Positions 43,489 to 52,379 of a stretch of 64,000 nucleotides of DNA are shown here, one piece after another. The first letter of the stretch is position 1; the number at the start of each line of letters is the position of its first letter. The position numbers and the translations under genes were made by a program. The stretch is from an uncultured Prevotellaceae bacterium (GTDB taxonomy: Bacteria > Bacteroidota > Bacteroidia > Bacteroidales > Bacteroidaceae): positions 1-64,000 of the forward strand of contig CALEPV010000066.1 of NCBI GenBank assembly GCA_937910905.1, written 5' to 3'. The notes under the pieces were generated by a model. That model was not told where the DNA came from. It did not search any database and saw nothing but the letters and a program-made list of their open reading frames with translations.

Positions 43489-45621
43489 TCATAGGCTCAG
43501 CTGCAGTCGCACCTGCTGTCCACGGGTCACGGTGGCACCTGCGGGTATGCTCTGGGAGCGTACACGACCGTTGCCCGTGACGGCTACGGTGAGGCCGCAG
43601 CGCTCGAGCAGTGCCACTGCATCGCGTGCTCCCATGCCTACTACGTCGGGCACTCGGTCGGATGGGATGGTGTCTATGCGCTGTAGAGTGGCATCGTCGT
43701 TGCTCACTGCCAGCTGCGACATTACGGTCGTGGTGGTGGTCACTTCGCCGTTCAGCACCAGTGGTGTTGCCACTGCAGCAGAATCTGAGGCCTCGTTGAT
43801 GTTGCGGAACACGCCTGTGTTCATCACATAGTCGGCCACTTCCTTGAACACCGGACCGGACACCTGTCCGCCCGATGCCGGGCCTCCATGCTGCACGAAG
43901 CACACTATGCAGCTATACTTAGGCGCCTCGGAGGGGTAGAACCCACAGAAGCTGAGCAGGTAGCGCATCGGCAGATACTTATAGCCTCGTGCACCGTCGG
44001 CAATCTTCGCCGTGCCGGTCTTGCCGCTCACGTGGAAACCATCGCCGTGGGCTGCCTTGCCCAGCCCGCCCTCTTCGTTCACTACCTTATATAATATATT
44101 ACGCACGTTGGTCAGTGTCTGCGGCGAGCATATCTGCTCCTTCAGCACCTGTGGCGGGAACTCCTGAACGACCTGTCCGTTCTTGGTCACCGCGCTCACA
44201 AAGCGTGGACGCATCATCCGGCCGTTGTTTGCAATGGCATTGTAGAACGATACGGTCGAGATGGGAGGCAGCATGGTTTCGTACCCGATGCTTGACCAAG
44301 GCAGGCTCACGGCATTGCGCTTGTGCGGGTCGGGATCTGGACGGCGCACACGTGGCGCACGGGCTTCGCGGAACGGAAGACCCAACGGGATACCCATGCC
44401 TTCACGGAATAGCCCGTCGACGAATCGTTCCGGGTGTGCTCCGTAGGCACGGTCTATCAGCACGCTGACACCGATGTTCGACGACTTCTTCATTATCTCA
44501 GTTAGGTCGAGGAACGTATGGTAGCCGCCGGAGCTAGCGTTGTGGTCCGTCATGCGCATCTTGTGCATGATAAGCACGCCGTTGCCCACGTCCACACCAT
44601 CGGTCATCTTGATGAGGCCGTCCTCCAGGCCCACCATGATGGAAGCCGTCTTGAATGTGGAGCCCGGCTCCCATGCGTCGGAGATGACGTTATTACGTAT
44701 CTCCTCCAGCGAGCCGTCGGCTTTGCGTGTGATGCTGGCCATAGCCTTGACATCGCCTGTTGCAGCTTCCATGAGCACTATCATGCCAAGCTCTGTGTTG
44801 GGGCGGTTCTGCATCTGCCGGCGTATGGCTTTCTCGGCTGCATCCTGCATCCGGACATCAATGGTTGTCACGATGTCCATGCCATCGACGGGTGCCAGGT
44901 CTATCTGATAGGTCCACTCGGCGCGCTTGCGCACCAGATGCTGGCGGCCGTCGGTGCCTCGGAGTATGGAGTCGAATGCCAGTTCGAGGCCGTCAAGAGC
45001 CTGGCCATCGCCGTTGAGCAGGCCCAGGGTCTTGTTGGCCATGTTCTCGAATGGGCGCAGGCGGCGCATTACATGCGAGGAGTAGAAGCCTGATTTCGAC
45101 ACAGGCAGACGCAGGTAAGGCAGCTCGCAGCAGCGCTTGTAGTCTATATAGCTCACATTGCGGCGGAACTCGCAGTTGCGTCCGCGCTTTGTGGGGTCGT
45201 TCTTGTCGGGCATGAAGCCATGCTCCAGCTTTGCGCGGAAGCTCTCTATGCTCTCATCGGGGAATATCTCGTGCAGGCCTATGCACAGCGAGTCGAGGTC
45301 GGCAATGAAGGTTGAGTCGCGCTTGAGCTGTGATTTCTGCTCCTGTTTAGGGTGCTCTGGATCAACAACCTTGAAGTCGATGTGCAGGGTATATATAGGT
45401 ATGGAGCCCACCAGCATCTGTCCGTCGGCCGAGTAGATGTTGCCTCGCACTGCGGGTATGGGCTTCTGCTGCTTCTCCAGACGCTCTTTCACACGAGCCC
45501 AGTAGTCACTCTCTGTCAGCATGTCGTGGGCGGCCTGATACAGAATGACAATACCTATGATGGTGATCGCGAGTACGACAACCATATAGCGTGGTATGGC
45601 GTTTTTGCTGTCGAATTTCAT
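43489..45621 (-). CDS. ftsI: Class B penicillin-binding protein with PASTA domain
   Basis: This 710-aa septal transpeptidase has one N-terminal membrane helix (about 10-30), a dimerisation/pedestal part, and a transpeptidase domain with Ser321 in EPGSTFK, an SSN motif (KKSSNIG), and Lys534 in VSGKTGTAK. A C-terminal PASTA domain (about 650-710, starting VPDVVGMGARDAV) would sense or bind wall material. FtsI in E. coli lacks PASTA; in Bacteroidetes it is usual to my knowledge. It is placed after ftsL. Confidence 0.95.
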   Translation of the reverse strand: MKFDSKNAIPRYMVVVLAITIIGIVILYQAAHDMLTESDYWARVKERLEKQQKPIPAVRGNIYSADGQMLVGSIPIYTLHIDFKVVDPEHPKQEQKSQLKRDSTFIADLDSLCIGLHEIFPDESIESFRAKLEHGFMPDKNDPTKRGRNCEFRRNVSYIDYKRCCELPYLRLPVSKSGFYSSHVMRRLRPFENMANKTLGLLNGDGQALDGLELAFDSILRGTDGRQHLVRKRAEWTYQIDLAPVDGMDIVTTIDVRMQDAAEKAIRRQMQNRPNTELGMIVLMEAATGDVKAMASITRKADGSLEEIRNNVISDAWEPGSTFKTASIMVGLEDGLIKMTDGVDVGNGVLIMHKMRMTDHNASSGGYHTFLDLTEIMKKSSNIGVSVLIDRAYGAHPERFVDGLFREGMGIPLGLPFREARAPRVRRPDPDPHKRNAVSLPWSSIGYETMLPPISTVSFYNAIANNGRMMRPRFVSAVTKNGQVVQEFPPQVLKEQICSPQTLTNVRNILYKVVNEEGGLGKAAHGDGFHVSGKTGTAKIADGARGYKYLPMRYLLSFCGFYPSEAPKYSCIVCFVQHGGPASGGQVSGPVFKEVADYVMNTGVFRNINEASDSAAVATPLVLNGEVTTTTTVMSQLAVSNDDATLQRIDTIPSDRVPDVVGMGARDAVALLERCGLTVAVTGNGRVRSQSIPAGATVTRGQQVRLQLSL

Positions 45622-45647
45622 TGTGGTGGTGTCGGGCTAGTGGGTTG

Positions 45648-46223
45648 TTATTGGTCGGATATGCGTATTACGAAAGGTGGCTTGCGTGGTACTATGAGGG
45701 TGCTGTCGCCCATCTGCCGCAGTCGTTTCTCCAGCTCGCTCTGTCGGCTCATGCCCGTGAGCTTAGTGAACTGTACCAGCGACAGCGTGCGCTGGTGCTC
45801 CAGCTCCTTCTGCAGGTGAACGACCTCCAGCTCTGTCTGCTCGGCGTGGTAGCGGTTGGTGATATAGCACACGGCCATGAATGCCAGCAGGAGCACGTAT
45901 GGCAGCTGCTTGAGTATGAACTCCTTGCTCAGGAATTCGCCTGTGATGAAGCCGTTGAGTGTGTCTAGCGGCAGCTCCTCGCGTATCATACGGCCTATAC
46001 TGCGCTTACCATCGGGCACATCGGTCTCGGGTGCCTCCTGTTCGGGGGCATCGGCATCGGTGTCATCTTCTGTGGCTGGTGGGTCTACGGTATAGTCCTC
46101 TTCGATGACGTAACTGCTCTCCTCGTCAACATCGCTGCCGGTGTCGCTGGTCTCGGCCAGTGGCACATCGTCGTGTTCGTCAAGTGGCATACCGCTCTCC
46201 AAGGCATTGTCCTTGATTAGCAT
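45648..46223 (-). CDS. ftsL: FtsL-like division protein with acidic N-terminus
   Basis: The 191-aa protein has a membrane helix at about 106-123 and a periplasmic coiled coil (TELEVVHLQKELEHQ), as in FtsL. It sits between rsmH and ftsI, the FtsL position. Unusually, residues 1-72 form a highly acidic cytoplasmic region (rich in Asp, Glu, Pro and Thr). FtsL-like proteins of the phylum are commonly near 110 aa, so this extension is notable. The conserved-looking GRMIREELPLDTLNGF precedes the helix. Confidence 0.82.
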   Translation of the reverse strand: MLIKDNALESGMPLDEHDDVPLAETSDTGSDVDEESSYVIEEDYTVDPPATEDDTDADAPEQEAPETDVPDGKRSIGRMIREELPLDTLNGFITGEFLSKEFILKQLPYVLLLAFMAVCYITNRYHAEQTELEVVHLQKELEHQRTLSLVQFTKLTGMSRQSELEKRLRQMGDSTLIVPRKPPFVIRISDQ

Positions 46224-46301
46224 GTCTCCTTTTTCTACTCCTTATTATATATTATAGTCTCGGCCGGTGTCTGCTTCACCGCCGGTATGTGTGCTGTTGC
46301 G

Positions 46302-47231
46302 CTATGCTTTCTCCGCTACCCGCAGGCGTGCGCTGCGGCTGCGAGGGTTGTCCTGCTGCTCCTGCTCTGATGGCTGCACCGGCTTGCCCACTGCCCGCAG
46401 GGGTGTTGTGGCGTGACCGTAGATGTCCTGCGTGGGCTGGTCATCGGCTGCTGCGGCACGTATGTGGTGCTTCACTATCCGGTCTTCGAGCGAGTGGTAG
46501 CTCATCACCACCAGCCGTCCGCCGGGCCTAAGCAGCTCTGTGGCCTGTGTCAGCATCTGCTGCAGGGCCTCCATCTCGGCGTTCACCTCGATGCGCAATG
46601 CCTGAAACACTTTGGCCAGATCCTTGCGCTCGCGATCGGGACCCAGTATCGGGCTTGCCAGCTGTGCTAGCTCGCCGGTGGTGGCCAGTTCGCTGCTCTG
46701 CCGCTGCCGTACTATCGCCTTGGCCAGCCTGTGGGCTTGCTTCAGCTCTCCGTACAGGCGGAAGATGTCGGTCAGCTGCTGCTCAGAGTAGGTGTTCACC
46801 ACGTGGGCTGCTGTGCGTCGTGCCTGCTGGTTCATGCGCATGTCCAGCGGGGCATCGAAGCGGAAACTGAAGCCGCGCTCGCTCTGGTCGAAATGGTGGC
46901 TCGACACGCCCAGGTCGGCCAGCAGGCCATCGATGGCTTTAATCTCGTAGTAGCGCATCCAGTTCTTGAGGTAACGGAAGTTGGAACGTACGAGTGTCCA
47001 CTGGCTCGCTTGCGTCGTGTCGTCGTGTGCTGACTGCTCGGCATGGGCTATGGCATCGGCATCTTGGTCGAAGCTGAACAGCCTGCCTGCGGCATTCAGA
47101 TGCTGTAGAATCGCTCTGCTGTGGCCGCCACCGCCAAGGGTTACGTCCACGTATACGCCATCGGGCTTGATGGCTAAGGCTTCGATAGCCTCATTGAGCA
47201 TTACAGGCACATGATACTGCTCGTATTCCAT
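46302..47231 (-). CDS. rsmH: 16S rRNA m4C1402 methyltransferase RsmH
   Basis: RsmH/MraW (309 aa) methylates N4 of C1402 in 16S rRNA. The family start EYEQYHVPVMLNEAIEAL, the SAM loop DVTLGGGGHSRAIL, and SYHSLEDRIVKHH at the C-terminus identify it. ATG 47231 is supported by family alignment. It opens the dcw cluster. No mraZ gene precedes it. Its -7 promoter element ends only 5 bases before the ATG, so the mRNA may be leaderless. Confidence 0.95.
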   Translation of the reverse strand: MEYEQYHVPVMLNEAIEALAIKPDGVYVDVTLGGGGHSRAILQHLNAAGRLFSFDQDADAIAHAEQSAHDDTTQASQWTLVRSNFRYLKNWMRYYEIKAIDGLLADLGVSSHHFDQSERGFSFRFDAPLDMRMNQQARRTAAHVVNTYSEQQLTDIFRLYGELKQAHRLAKAIVRQRQSSELATTGELAQLASPILGPDRERKDLAKVFQALRIEVNAEMEALQQMLTQATELLRPGGRLVVMSYHSLEDRIVKHHIRAAAADDQPTQDIYGHATTPLRAVGKPVQPSEQEQQDNPRSRSARLRVAEKA

Positions 47232-47236
47232 TGCCG

Positions 47237-47269
47237 CAAAGTTACGACAAATCCAACTAACCAGCACAA
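47237..47269 (-). promoter_or_regulatory. Promoter of the dcw cluster
   Basis: TAACTTTG on the minus strand (47244-47237) matches TAnnTTTG. A TTG (47269-47267) lies 22 bases upstream. The start codon of rsmH begins at 47231, so transcription would start at or within a few bases of the ATG. Confidence 0.6.
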
Positions 47270-47315
47270 TGAATCGGCAACTATTTTGCAAAGTTTATAT
47301 AGCTGCCTGCTGTAC

Positions 47316-47339
47316 AACACTTTATGAGGCTAAAGTGTT
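47316..47339. terminator. Hairpin between sufS and rsmH
   Basis: AACACTTT (47316-47323) and AAAGTGTT (47332-47339) form a perfect 8-bp stem with an 8-base loop, about 30 bases downstream of the sufS stop. It probably separates sufS from the dcw cluster. Confidence 0.55.
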
Positions 47340-47369
47340 GGTTTAACTTCAATGTGAAAAAATGGAGCC

Positions 47370-48581
47370 TTAGGCGAACATGCGGGCCACTCGGCGTATG
47401 CCTGCAACCAGCGTGTCGACCTCCTGACGGGTGTTGTACAGCGCGAATGATGCACGCACTGTGCCTTCCACTCCCATGCGGTGCATCAGTGGCTCAGCAC
47501 AATGGTGGCCTGTACGCACGGCTATGCCCAGGCGGTCGAGCAGTGTTCCGAGGTCGAGATGATGTATGTTGCCTACAAGGAAGCTGACCACGGCATCATC
47601 GGACGGGCCTATGAATCTCATGCCGTCGATGCTGGCCATCTGCTGCCGCGCATAGACGGTGAGGCCGTGCTCGTGGGCCTCGATGTCGCTCCAGCCCAGG
47701 GCCGACACGTAGTCGAGCGCACGTGCCAGGCCTGTGGTGGCCACGTAGTCGGGGGTGCCGGCCTCGAACTTGTAGGGCAGTTGGTTGAAGGTGGTGCGCT
47801 CGAAGCTCACGCGGTCTATCATCTCGCCGCCGCCCATGTAAGGTGGCATACGGTCCAGCCACTGCTCCTTGCCGTAGAGCACGCCGATGCCCGTAGGGCC
47901 GTACACCTTGTGTCCGCTGAATGCCAGGAAGTCGCAGTCGAGCTGCTGCACGTCTATAGCCATGTGCGGAACGCTCTGGGCAGCATCGACCAGCACTGGC
48001 ACATCGTGGGCGTGGGCCATTGCTATGACCTCGCGTATGGGGTTGACAGTACCCATCACATTGGACACATGACAAAGGCTTACGAGGCGCGTCCTGGGTG
48101 TGAACAGGCGCTCCAGCGTTGCCAGGTCCAGCCTGCCCTCGTCGGTGATGGGGCATACCTTGATGCTTATGTCCCTGCGCGACTGCAGCAGCTGCCATGG
48201 CACGATGTTGGAATGGTGCTCCATCTCGCTGACTATCACCTCGTCGCCGGCCTGCATTAGCGCCTGACCGAAGCATGATGCCACTAGGTTGATGCTCTCT
48301 GTGGTGCCGCGGGTGAAGACAATCTCGGTCGTGGAGCTGGCGTTGATGAACTGCCTGACGGTCTCGCGTGCCTGCTCGTGCAGCTCGGTGGCCTGCTGCG
48401 ACAGGAAGTGCACGCCGCGGTGCACATTGGCGTTGACGTTGAGGTACTCGTCGGTCATGGCATCGACCACGCAGCGCGGTTTCTGTGTTGTGGCCCCGTT
48501 GTCGAGGTATATCAGCGGGTGTCCGTACACCTCGCGCCCCAGTATCGGGAAGTCCTGGCGTATGCGTTCTATATCGTACAT
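47370..48581 (-). CDS. sufS: Cysteine desulfurase SufS
   Basis: SufS (403 aa) is a PLP enzyme that moves sulfur from cysteine to the Suf Fe-S machinery. The N-terminal IYLDNGATTQKP, the PLP lysine in FSGHKVYGPTGIG, and the active-site cysteine region RTGHHCAEPLMHRMG are present, as in group II desulfurases. ATG 48581 (MYDIERIRQDFPIL) is used; the open frame upstream is array D. Other suf genes are not adjacent. Confidence 0.94.
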   Translation of the reverse strand: MYDIERIRQDFPILGREVYGHPLIYLDNGATTQKPRCVVDAMTDEYLNVNANVHRGVHFLSQQATELHEQARETVRQFINASSTTEIVFTRGTTESINLVASCFGQALMQAGDEVIVSEMEHHSNIVPWQLLQSRRDISIKVCPITDEGRLDLATLERLFTPRTRLVSLCHVSNVMGTVNPIREVIAMAHAHDVPVLVDAAQSVPHMAIDVQQLDCDFLAFSGHKVYGPTGIGVLYGKEQWLDRMPPYMGGGEMIDRVSFERTTFNQLPYKFEAGTPDYVATTGLARALDYVSALGWSDIEAHEHGLTVYARQQMASIDGMRFIGPSDDAVVSFLVGNIHHLDLGTLLDRLGIAVRTGHHCAEPLMHRMGVEGTVRASFALYNTRQEVDTLVAGIRRVARMFA

Positions 48582-48632
48582 TTTGTAGCTGTGATGTGGG
48601 GTCTTGTGTTGTAGCCTGTTGTGGGGTGGAAG

Positions 48633-48714
48633 TTGCACCGCGGTGCAGCTCTATTTGGACCGCGGTGCAGCTGTCGTTGCACCGTGCTGCAGCGTGTGTT
48701 GCACCGCGGTGCAA
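48633..48714. repeat. Palindromic array D (four units, 22-bp period)
   Basis: Units are at 48633-48648, 48655-48670, 48677-48692 and 48699-48714 with spacers CTCTAT, CTGTCG and CGTGTG. Unit 4 is the perfect palindrome TTGCACCGCGGTGCAA. The array overlaps the 3' end of rsmF, whose last 21 codons and stop are written by units 2 to 4. Confidence 0.92.
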
Positions 48715-50099
48715 CTTTCGGGCAGTGCGAACAGCGTGTGTGCCTCTATGTGCTGGCTGCGTATGCGCCACTCCTTCGGGTATAGGTTGTTGGCGCGGTT
48801 GCCCAGGTTCTTGGCTGGTCCCAGCTGCCGGCCCTGGTAGCACAGCTGCACGGTGCCGCGGGGCGTGTCGGCGGGCAGGGCGATGCTCTCGCGTTGCAGA
48901 TACCGCAGTGCGTCGGTCAGGCTGACCTCCACTAGCGGGGTGCCGGTTGACACCTGCAGCGTATCTGTAGGCAGTGTCCTGACGCGTGCGGCTACGGCGG
49001 CAAGCAGGGGCGGCAGCGCAGGGCGGGCTGCTTGCTGCGCATAGGGTGTGCGCTGCGGCTTGCTGTGGTGGCTGTCGGTACGCTCGCGTCCCTTGGCGCG
49101 ATTGCTACTCTTGGAGCTCTTGGCCTTGGTCAGCGACTCTATGGCTACCGTGATGTCTGACTGGCCATGCTTGCGCAGCACGGCCAGGAAGAAGCCTTCG
49201 CCCTGCACGTAGCCTGGCAGCAGGTGGCAGCAGTCGAGGCTCAGCATATCTGTTTCTGCGGTCGCGGCAGCTGCGCTGGGGGTAGCATCGCCTATGATGC
49301 CCCACTGTGCAGGCACGCTGAGCCTCACGATGTCGGCTCCCAGCTGGCTGGCAATCCAGTGCACATTGGCCTCGTCCTCCAGCGGGTTGAGGGTGCAGGT
49401 GCTGTAGATGAGCGTTCCGCCGTCGGCCAGTGCTGGCCAGATGTCGGCTATGATGCTGCGTTGCAGCTCGGCCAGCCGCTCCACGGCCTCTATGCTCCAG
49501 CCTTCCACGGCATCGGGCTCCTTGCGGAACATCCCCTCGCCAGAGCATGGAACGTCGGCCACTATCAGGTCGAATACGCCCTGCATTCGTCCCAGCTCCT
49601 CGGCTTGGGCATTGGTGCAGATGGTGTTCTGCGCCCTCCATTTGGCTATGTTCTCTGCCAGGATGTCGGCGCGTTTGGGCAGCGCTTCGTTGGCCACGAG
49701 GGTGCAACTGTCGGGCAGTACGGCGCGCATCAGCGTGGTCTTGCCGCCCGGAGCGGCGCAGAGGTCCAGTGCGCTGCGGTATGTGCCCTCACTGTCGGCG
49801 TGCAGCTGCCGCAAGGCGTAGGCCAGGAACATCGAACTGGCTTCCTGCACGTAGTAGGCTCCGGCGTGCAGCAGTGGGTCGGCAGTGAAGGTGGGCCGGC
49901 TCTGCAGGTACACCCCTTCCGGGCACCACGGCACTCTCCCTACCGCCCCATCCGGCTCAGCGTCGGCTGGCAGCATTGCGGGGTTCATGCGGATGCTCAC
50001 TGGCGACGGCTCCTGCAAGCCTGCTGCGAAGCGCTGCACCACTTCGGGGCGCACGCGCTCGCTCAGCCACTCGATGTAGTTCCTGGGCAGCTGCACCAT
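48651..50099 (-). CDS. rsmF: RsmF-type rRNA m5C methyltransferase with repeat-encoded tail
   Basis: This 482-aa NOL1/NOP2/Sun-family enzyme methylates cytosine in rRNA. The SAM loop LDLCAAPGGKTTLMRAVL, the first cysteine in VADVPCSGEGMFRKEP, and the catalytic cysteine in IYSTCTLNPLED are clear. The C-terminal third includes a pre-PUA/PUA-like region. The final 21 residues (about 462-482) are translated from palindromic array D, so the original stop has probably been replaced. The tail starts after FALPE. The enzyme core is unaffected. Confidence 0.9.
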   Translation of the reverse strand: MVQLPRNYIEWLSERVRPEVVQRFAAGLQEPSPVSIRMNPAMLPADAEPDGAVGRVPWCPEGVYLQSRPTFTADPLLHAGAYYVQEASSMFLAYALRQLHADSEGTYRSALDLCAAPGGKTTLMRAVLPDSCTLVANEALPKRADILAENIAKWRAQNTICTNAQAEELGRMQGVFDLIVADVPCSGEGMFRKEPDAVEGWSIEAVERLAELQRSIIADIWPALADGGTLIYSTCTLNPLEDEANVHWIASQLGADIVRLSVPAQWGIIGDATPSAAAATAETDMLSLDCCHLLPGYVQGEGFFLAVLRKHGQSDITVAIESLTKAKSSKSSNRAKGRERTDSHHSKPQRTPYAQQAARPALPPLLAAVAARVRTLPTDTLQVSTGTPLVEVSLTDALRYLQRESIALPADTPRGTVQLCYQGRQLGPAKNLGNRANNLYPKEWRIRSQHIEAHTLFALPESCTAVQHTLQHGATTAAPRSK

Positions 50100-50104
50100 A
50101 GCAG

Positions 50105-51277
50105 TCAGTGCGCTACAGCCTTCTGGCCGTCAACCACCATTATACCGCGATGTGTGGCGGTGTCCACTGGACGGCCGCTCAGGTCGTAGCAAGTGGCTTG
50201 GGCTGATGTCCTGTCACTGTCGGCAGCGGGTGCTTCTACTGCATCTTCAGTGCTCCAGAAGGCATCGAGAGCCTTGCCGGGACGACCAGTCGATGCGAAT
50301 GCACCCTTGTTATAAGCCTGCCAGTTGAGCTTTACATAGTAGGCTGGGCGCCACCACCCGTAGAGCTGTGGCTCCCAGTAGAATATGCCTGCACAGCCCT
50401 GCACGGCGCGCAGCTTCGTGAAGAGGTCGGTCATCACCTGCGATGCCAGCTGCTCGTTGGATGCCGCATAGCCGGTCTCGACAATCAGCACCGGCACCTT
50501 GTGGGTGCTGTACATATTGCGCACAGCTGTGGCCAGGGCCGTATTCTCGCTGGCCCAGTTGCTTTCGGGATAGTGCGACAGGCCTATTGCATCCAGCTTT
50601 CCGCCGGCGTTCTTGAAGTCGGTGTAGAACCATGTAGGGTCGTTGGCACCCTTGTCGTGGTGTACTATCACCTGTGCATCGGGCAGCACGGACTTCACTG
50701 CGTCGTAGCCTGCATTGCTCAGTGCCACGTAGTTGCCCCAGCCCTTGTCGGCTGTTCCATTCCACAGCTTGCCATCGGGCCACAGCATACCGTTGGTGGT
50801 CTCATTGCCCACCTGCACCCATCGGGGCTCAATGCCTTCAGACTTCAGTGCCTGCAGGATGTCGCGTGTGTGGTCGGCCACGGCCTGCTTCAGCTGGTCG
50901 AAGCTGTAGGCAGCCCATGCTGCGGGCTTGTCCTGACGGCTCGGGTCGGCGAAGAAGTCGCTGTAGTGCAGGTCTATCATCAGCTCCATGCCGGCAGCCT
51001 TCACGCGTTGTGCCTTGGCCAGGACGTCGGCCTTGTCGCTCCATGCGCCGTATGCGCTTTCGGGGTTGACCCACACGCGCAGGCGTATGGCGTTCATGCC
51101 GCCGTCGTGCAGCAGCTGCATCAGCTCGGTTTCACTGCCGTTGGTGTTGTAGAACTTCTTGCCGTCGGCTTCCATCTCGCTGCACCAGCTTACGTCGGCA
51201 CCGCTGTAGAATGTCTGTGCGGCCAGGGGTGCAATAGTGGTCAGGGCCACAATCAGTGATAATAGTGTTCGCTTCAT
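50105..51277 (-). CDS. GH53 endo-beta-1,4-galactanase
   Basis: The 390-aa exported enzyme has a signal peptide (about 1-21), then a GH53 barrel. The start is GADVSWCSEMEADGKKFYN, the acid/base Glu is in VQVGNETTNGMLWP, and the nucleophile Glu is in VLIVETGYA. It should cut beta-1,4-galactan side chains of pectin. The last 26 residues (CYDLSGRPVDT...GIMVVDGQKAVAH) resemble a type A C-terminal sorting signal, suggesting surface attachment by type IX secretion. No SusC/D pair is adjacent, so it is not in an obvious utilisation locus. Confidence 0.92.
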   Translation of the reverse strand: MKRTLLSLIVALTTIAPLAAQTFYSGADVSWCSEMEADGKKFYNTNGSETELMQLLHDGGMNAIRLRVWVNPESAYGAWSDKADVLAKAQRVKAAGMELMIDLHYSDFFADPSRQDKPAAWAAYSFDQLKQAVADHTRDILQALKSEGIEPRWVQVGNETTNGMLWPDGKLWNGTADKGWGNYVALSNAGYDAVKSVLPDAQVIVHHDKGANDPTWFYTDFKNAGGKLDAIGLSHYPESNWASENTALATAVRNMYSTHKVPVLIVETGYAASNEQLASQVMTDLFTKLRAVQGCAGIFYWEPQLYGWWRPAYYVKLNWQAYNKGAFASTGRPGKALDAFWSTEDAVEAPAADSDRTSAQATCYDLSGRPVDTATHRGIMVVDGQKAVAH

Positions 51278-51336
51278 AATATGAGATACGTATTGCTTGT
51301 TGCTATCGGCACGGGCGTTGGCATGCAGGGGGCAGC

Positions 51337-52362
51337 CTAGTCGAACAGTGTGGATTGGCCGTCGGTGATGAATCCCGCGGGGCGTCCCAGATGCTCGTAG
51401 GCCAGTTCGGTCACCTCGCGACCGCGCGGAGTGCGCTTGATGAAGCCTTCCTGTATGAGGAACGGCTCGTATACCTCCTCCACTGTGCCGGGGTCCTCGC
51501 CTATGGCGGTGGCTATGGTGGTGATGCCCACTGGCCCTCCCTTGAACTTGTCGATGATGGCCAGGAGTATCTTGCGGTCTATCATGTCGAGGCCGTGGCG
51601 GTCTATGTTCAGTGCCTCCAGCGCGAAGCGGGCTATCTCCAGGTCAATCCGGCCGTTGCCTTTCACCTGGGCGAAGTCGCGCACACGGCGCAGCAGGGCA
51701 TTGGCTATACGCGGGGTGCCGCGTGAGCGGCTGGCTATCTCGGCAGCTGCCCGGGTGTCGATGGGTTGGTTCAGGATGCCGGCCGAGCGCAGTATGATGC
51801 CCTGCAGGGTGGCAGCATCGTAGTACTCCAAGTGCATGTTGATGCCGAAGCGGGCGCGCAGCGGAGCGGTGAGCAGGCCGGAGCGCGTGGTGGCACCGAC
51901 CAGCGTGAACGGGTTCAGGTCTATCTGTATACTGCGTGCGCTGGGGCCGCGGTCTATCATTATGTCGATGCGGTAGTCCTCCATGGCTGAGTACAGATAC
52001 TCCTCCACCACGGGCGACAAGCGGTGTATCTCGTCTATGAACAGCACGTCGCGCGGTTCCAGCGAGGTGAGTATACCTGCCAAGTCGCCGGGCTTATCGA
52101 GCACGGGGCCGCTGGTCAGCTTGAAGCCCACGCCCAGCTCGTTGGCTATGATATTGGACAGCGTGGTCTTGCCAAGCCCCGGAGGGCCGTGCAGCAATGT
52201 GTGGTCGAGGGGTTCGCCACGGTACTTGGCGGCCTCGACGAATATCTGCAAGTTCTGCACCACCTGCCGTTGGCCGGCGAAGTCGTCGAAGCGCAAGGGG
52301 CGCAGGGCCTGCTCAAAGTCGCGTTCAGGGTTCTGTTCGCGTATGTTGAAATCGGTGTCCAT
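51337..52362 (-). CDS. ruvB: Holliday junction helicase RuvB
   Basis: RuvB (341 aa) is the hexameric motor for branch migration. Walker A is [14 protein letters not shown], Walker B is LFIDEIHRL, sensor/arginine-finger region [18 protein letters not shown] is present, and the C-terminal winged helix ends with [15 protein letters not shown]. Length is normal. The next upstream gene is the hemerythrin-LuxR gene, 17 bases away. Confidence 0.97.
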   Translation of the reverse strand: MDTDFNIREQNPERDFEQALRPLRFDDFAGQRQVVQNLQIFVEAAKYRGEPLDHTLLHGPPGLGKTTLSNIIANELGVGFKLTSGPVLDKPGDLAGILTSLEPRDVLFIDEIHRLSPVVEEYLYSAMEDYRIDIMIDRGPSARSIQIDLNPFTLVGATTRSGLLTAPLRARFGINMHLEYYDAATLQGIILRSAGILNQPIDTRAAAEIASRSRGTPRIANALLRRVRDFAQVKGNGRIDLEIARFALEALNIDRHGLDMIDRKILLAIIDKFKGGPVGITTIATAIGEDPGTVEEVYEPFLIQEGFIKRTPRGREVTELAYEHLGRPAGFITDGQSTLFD

Positions 52363-52379
52363 AGGGCGTTGGTGTGGGG

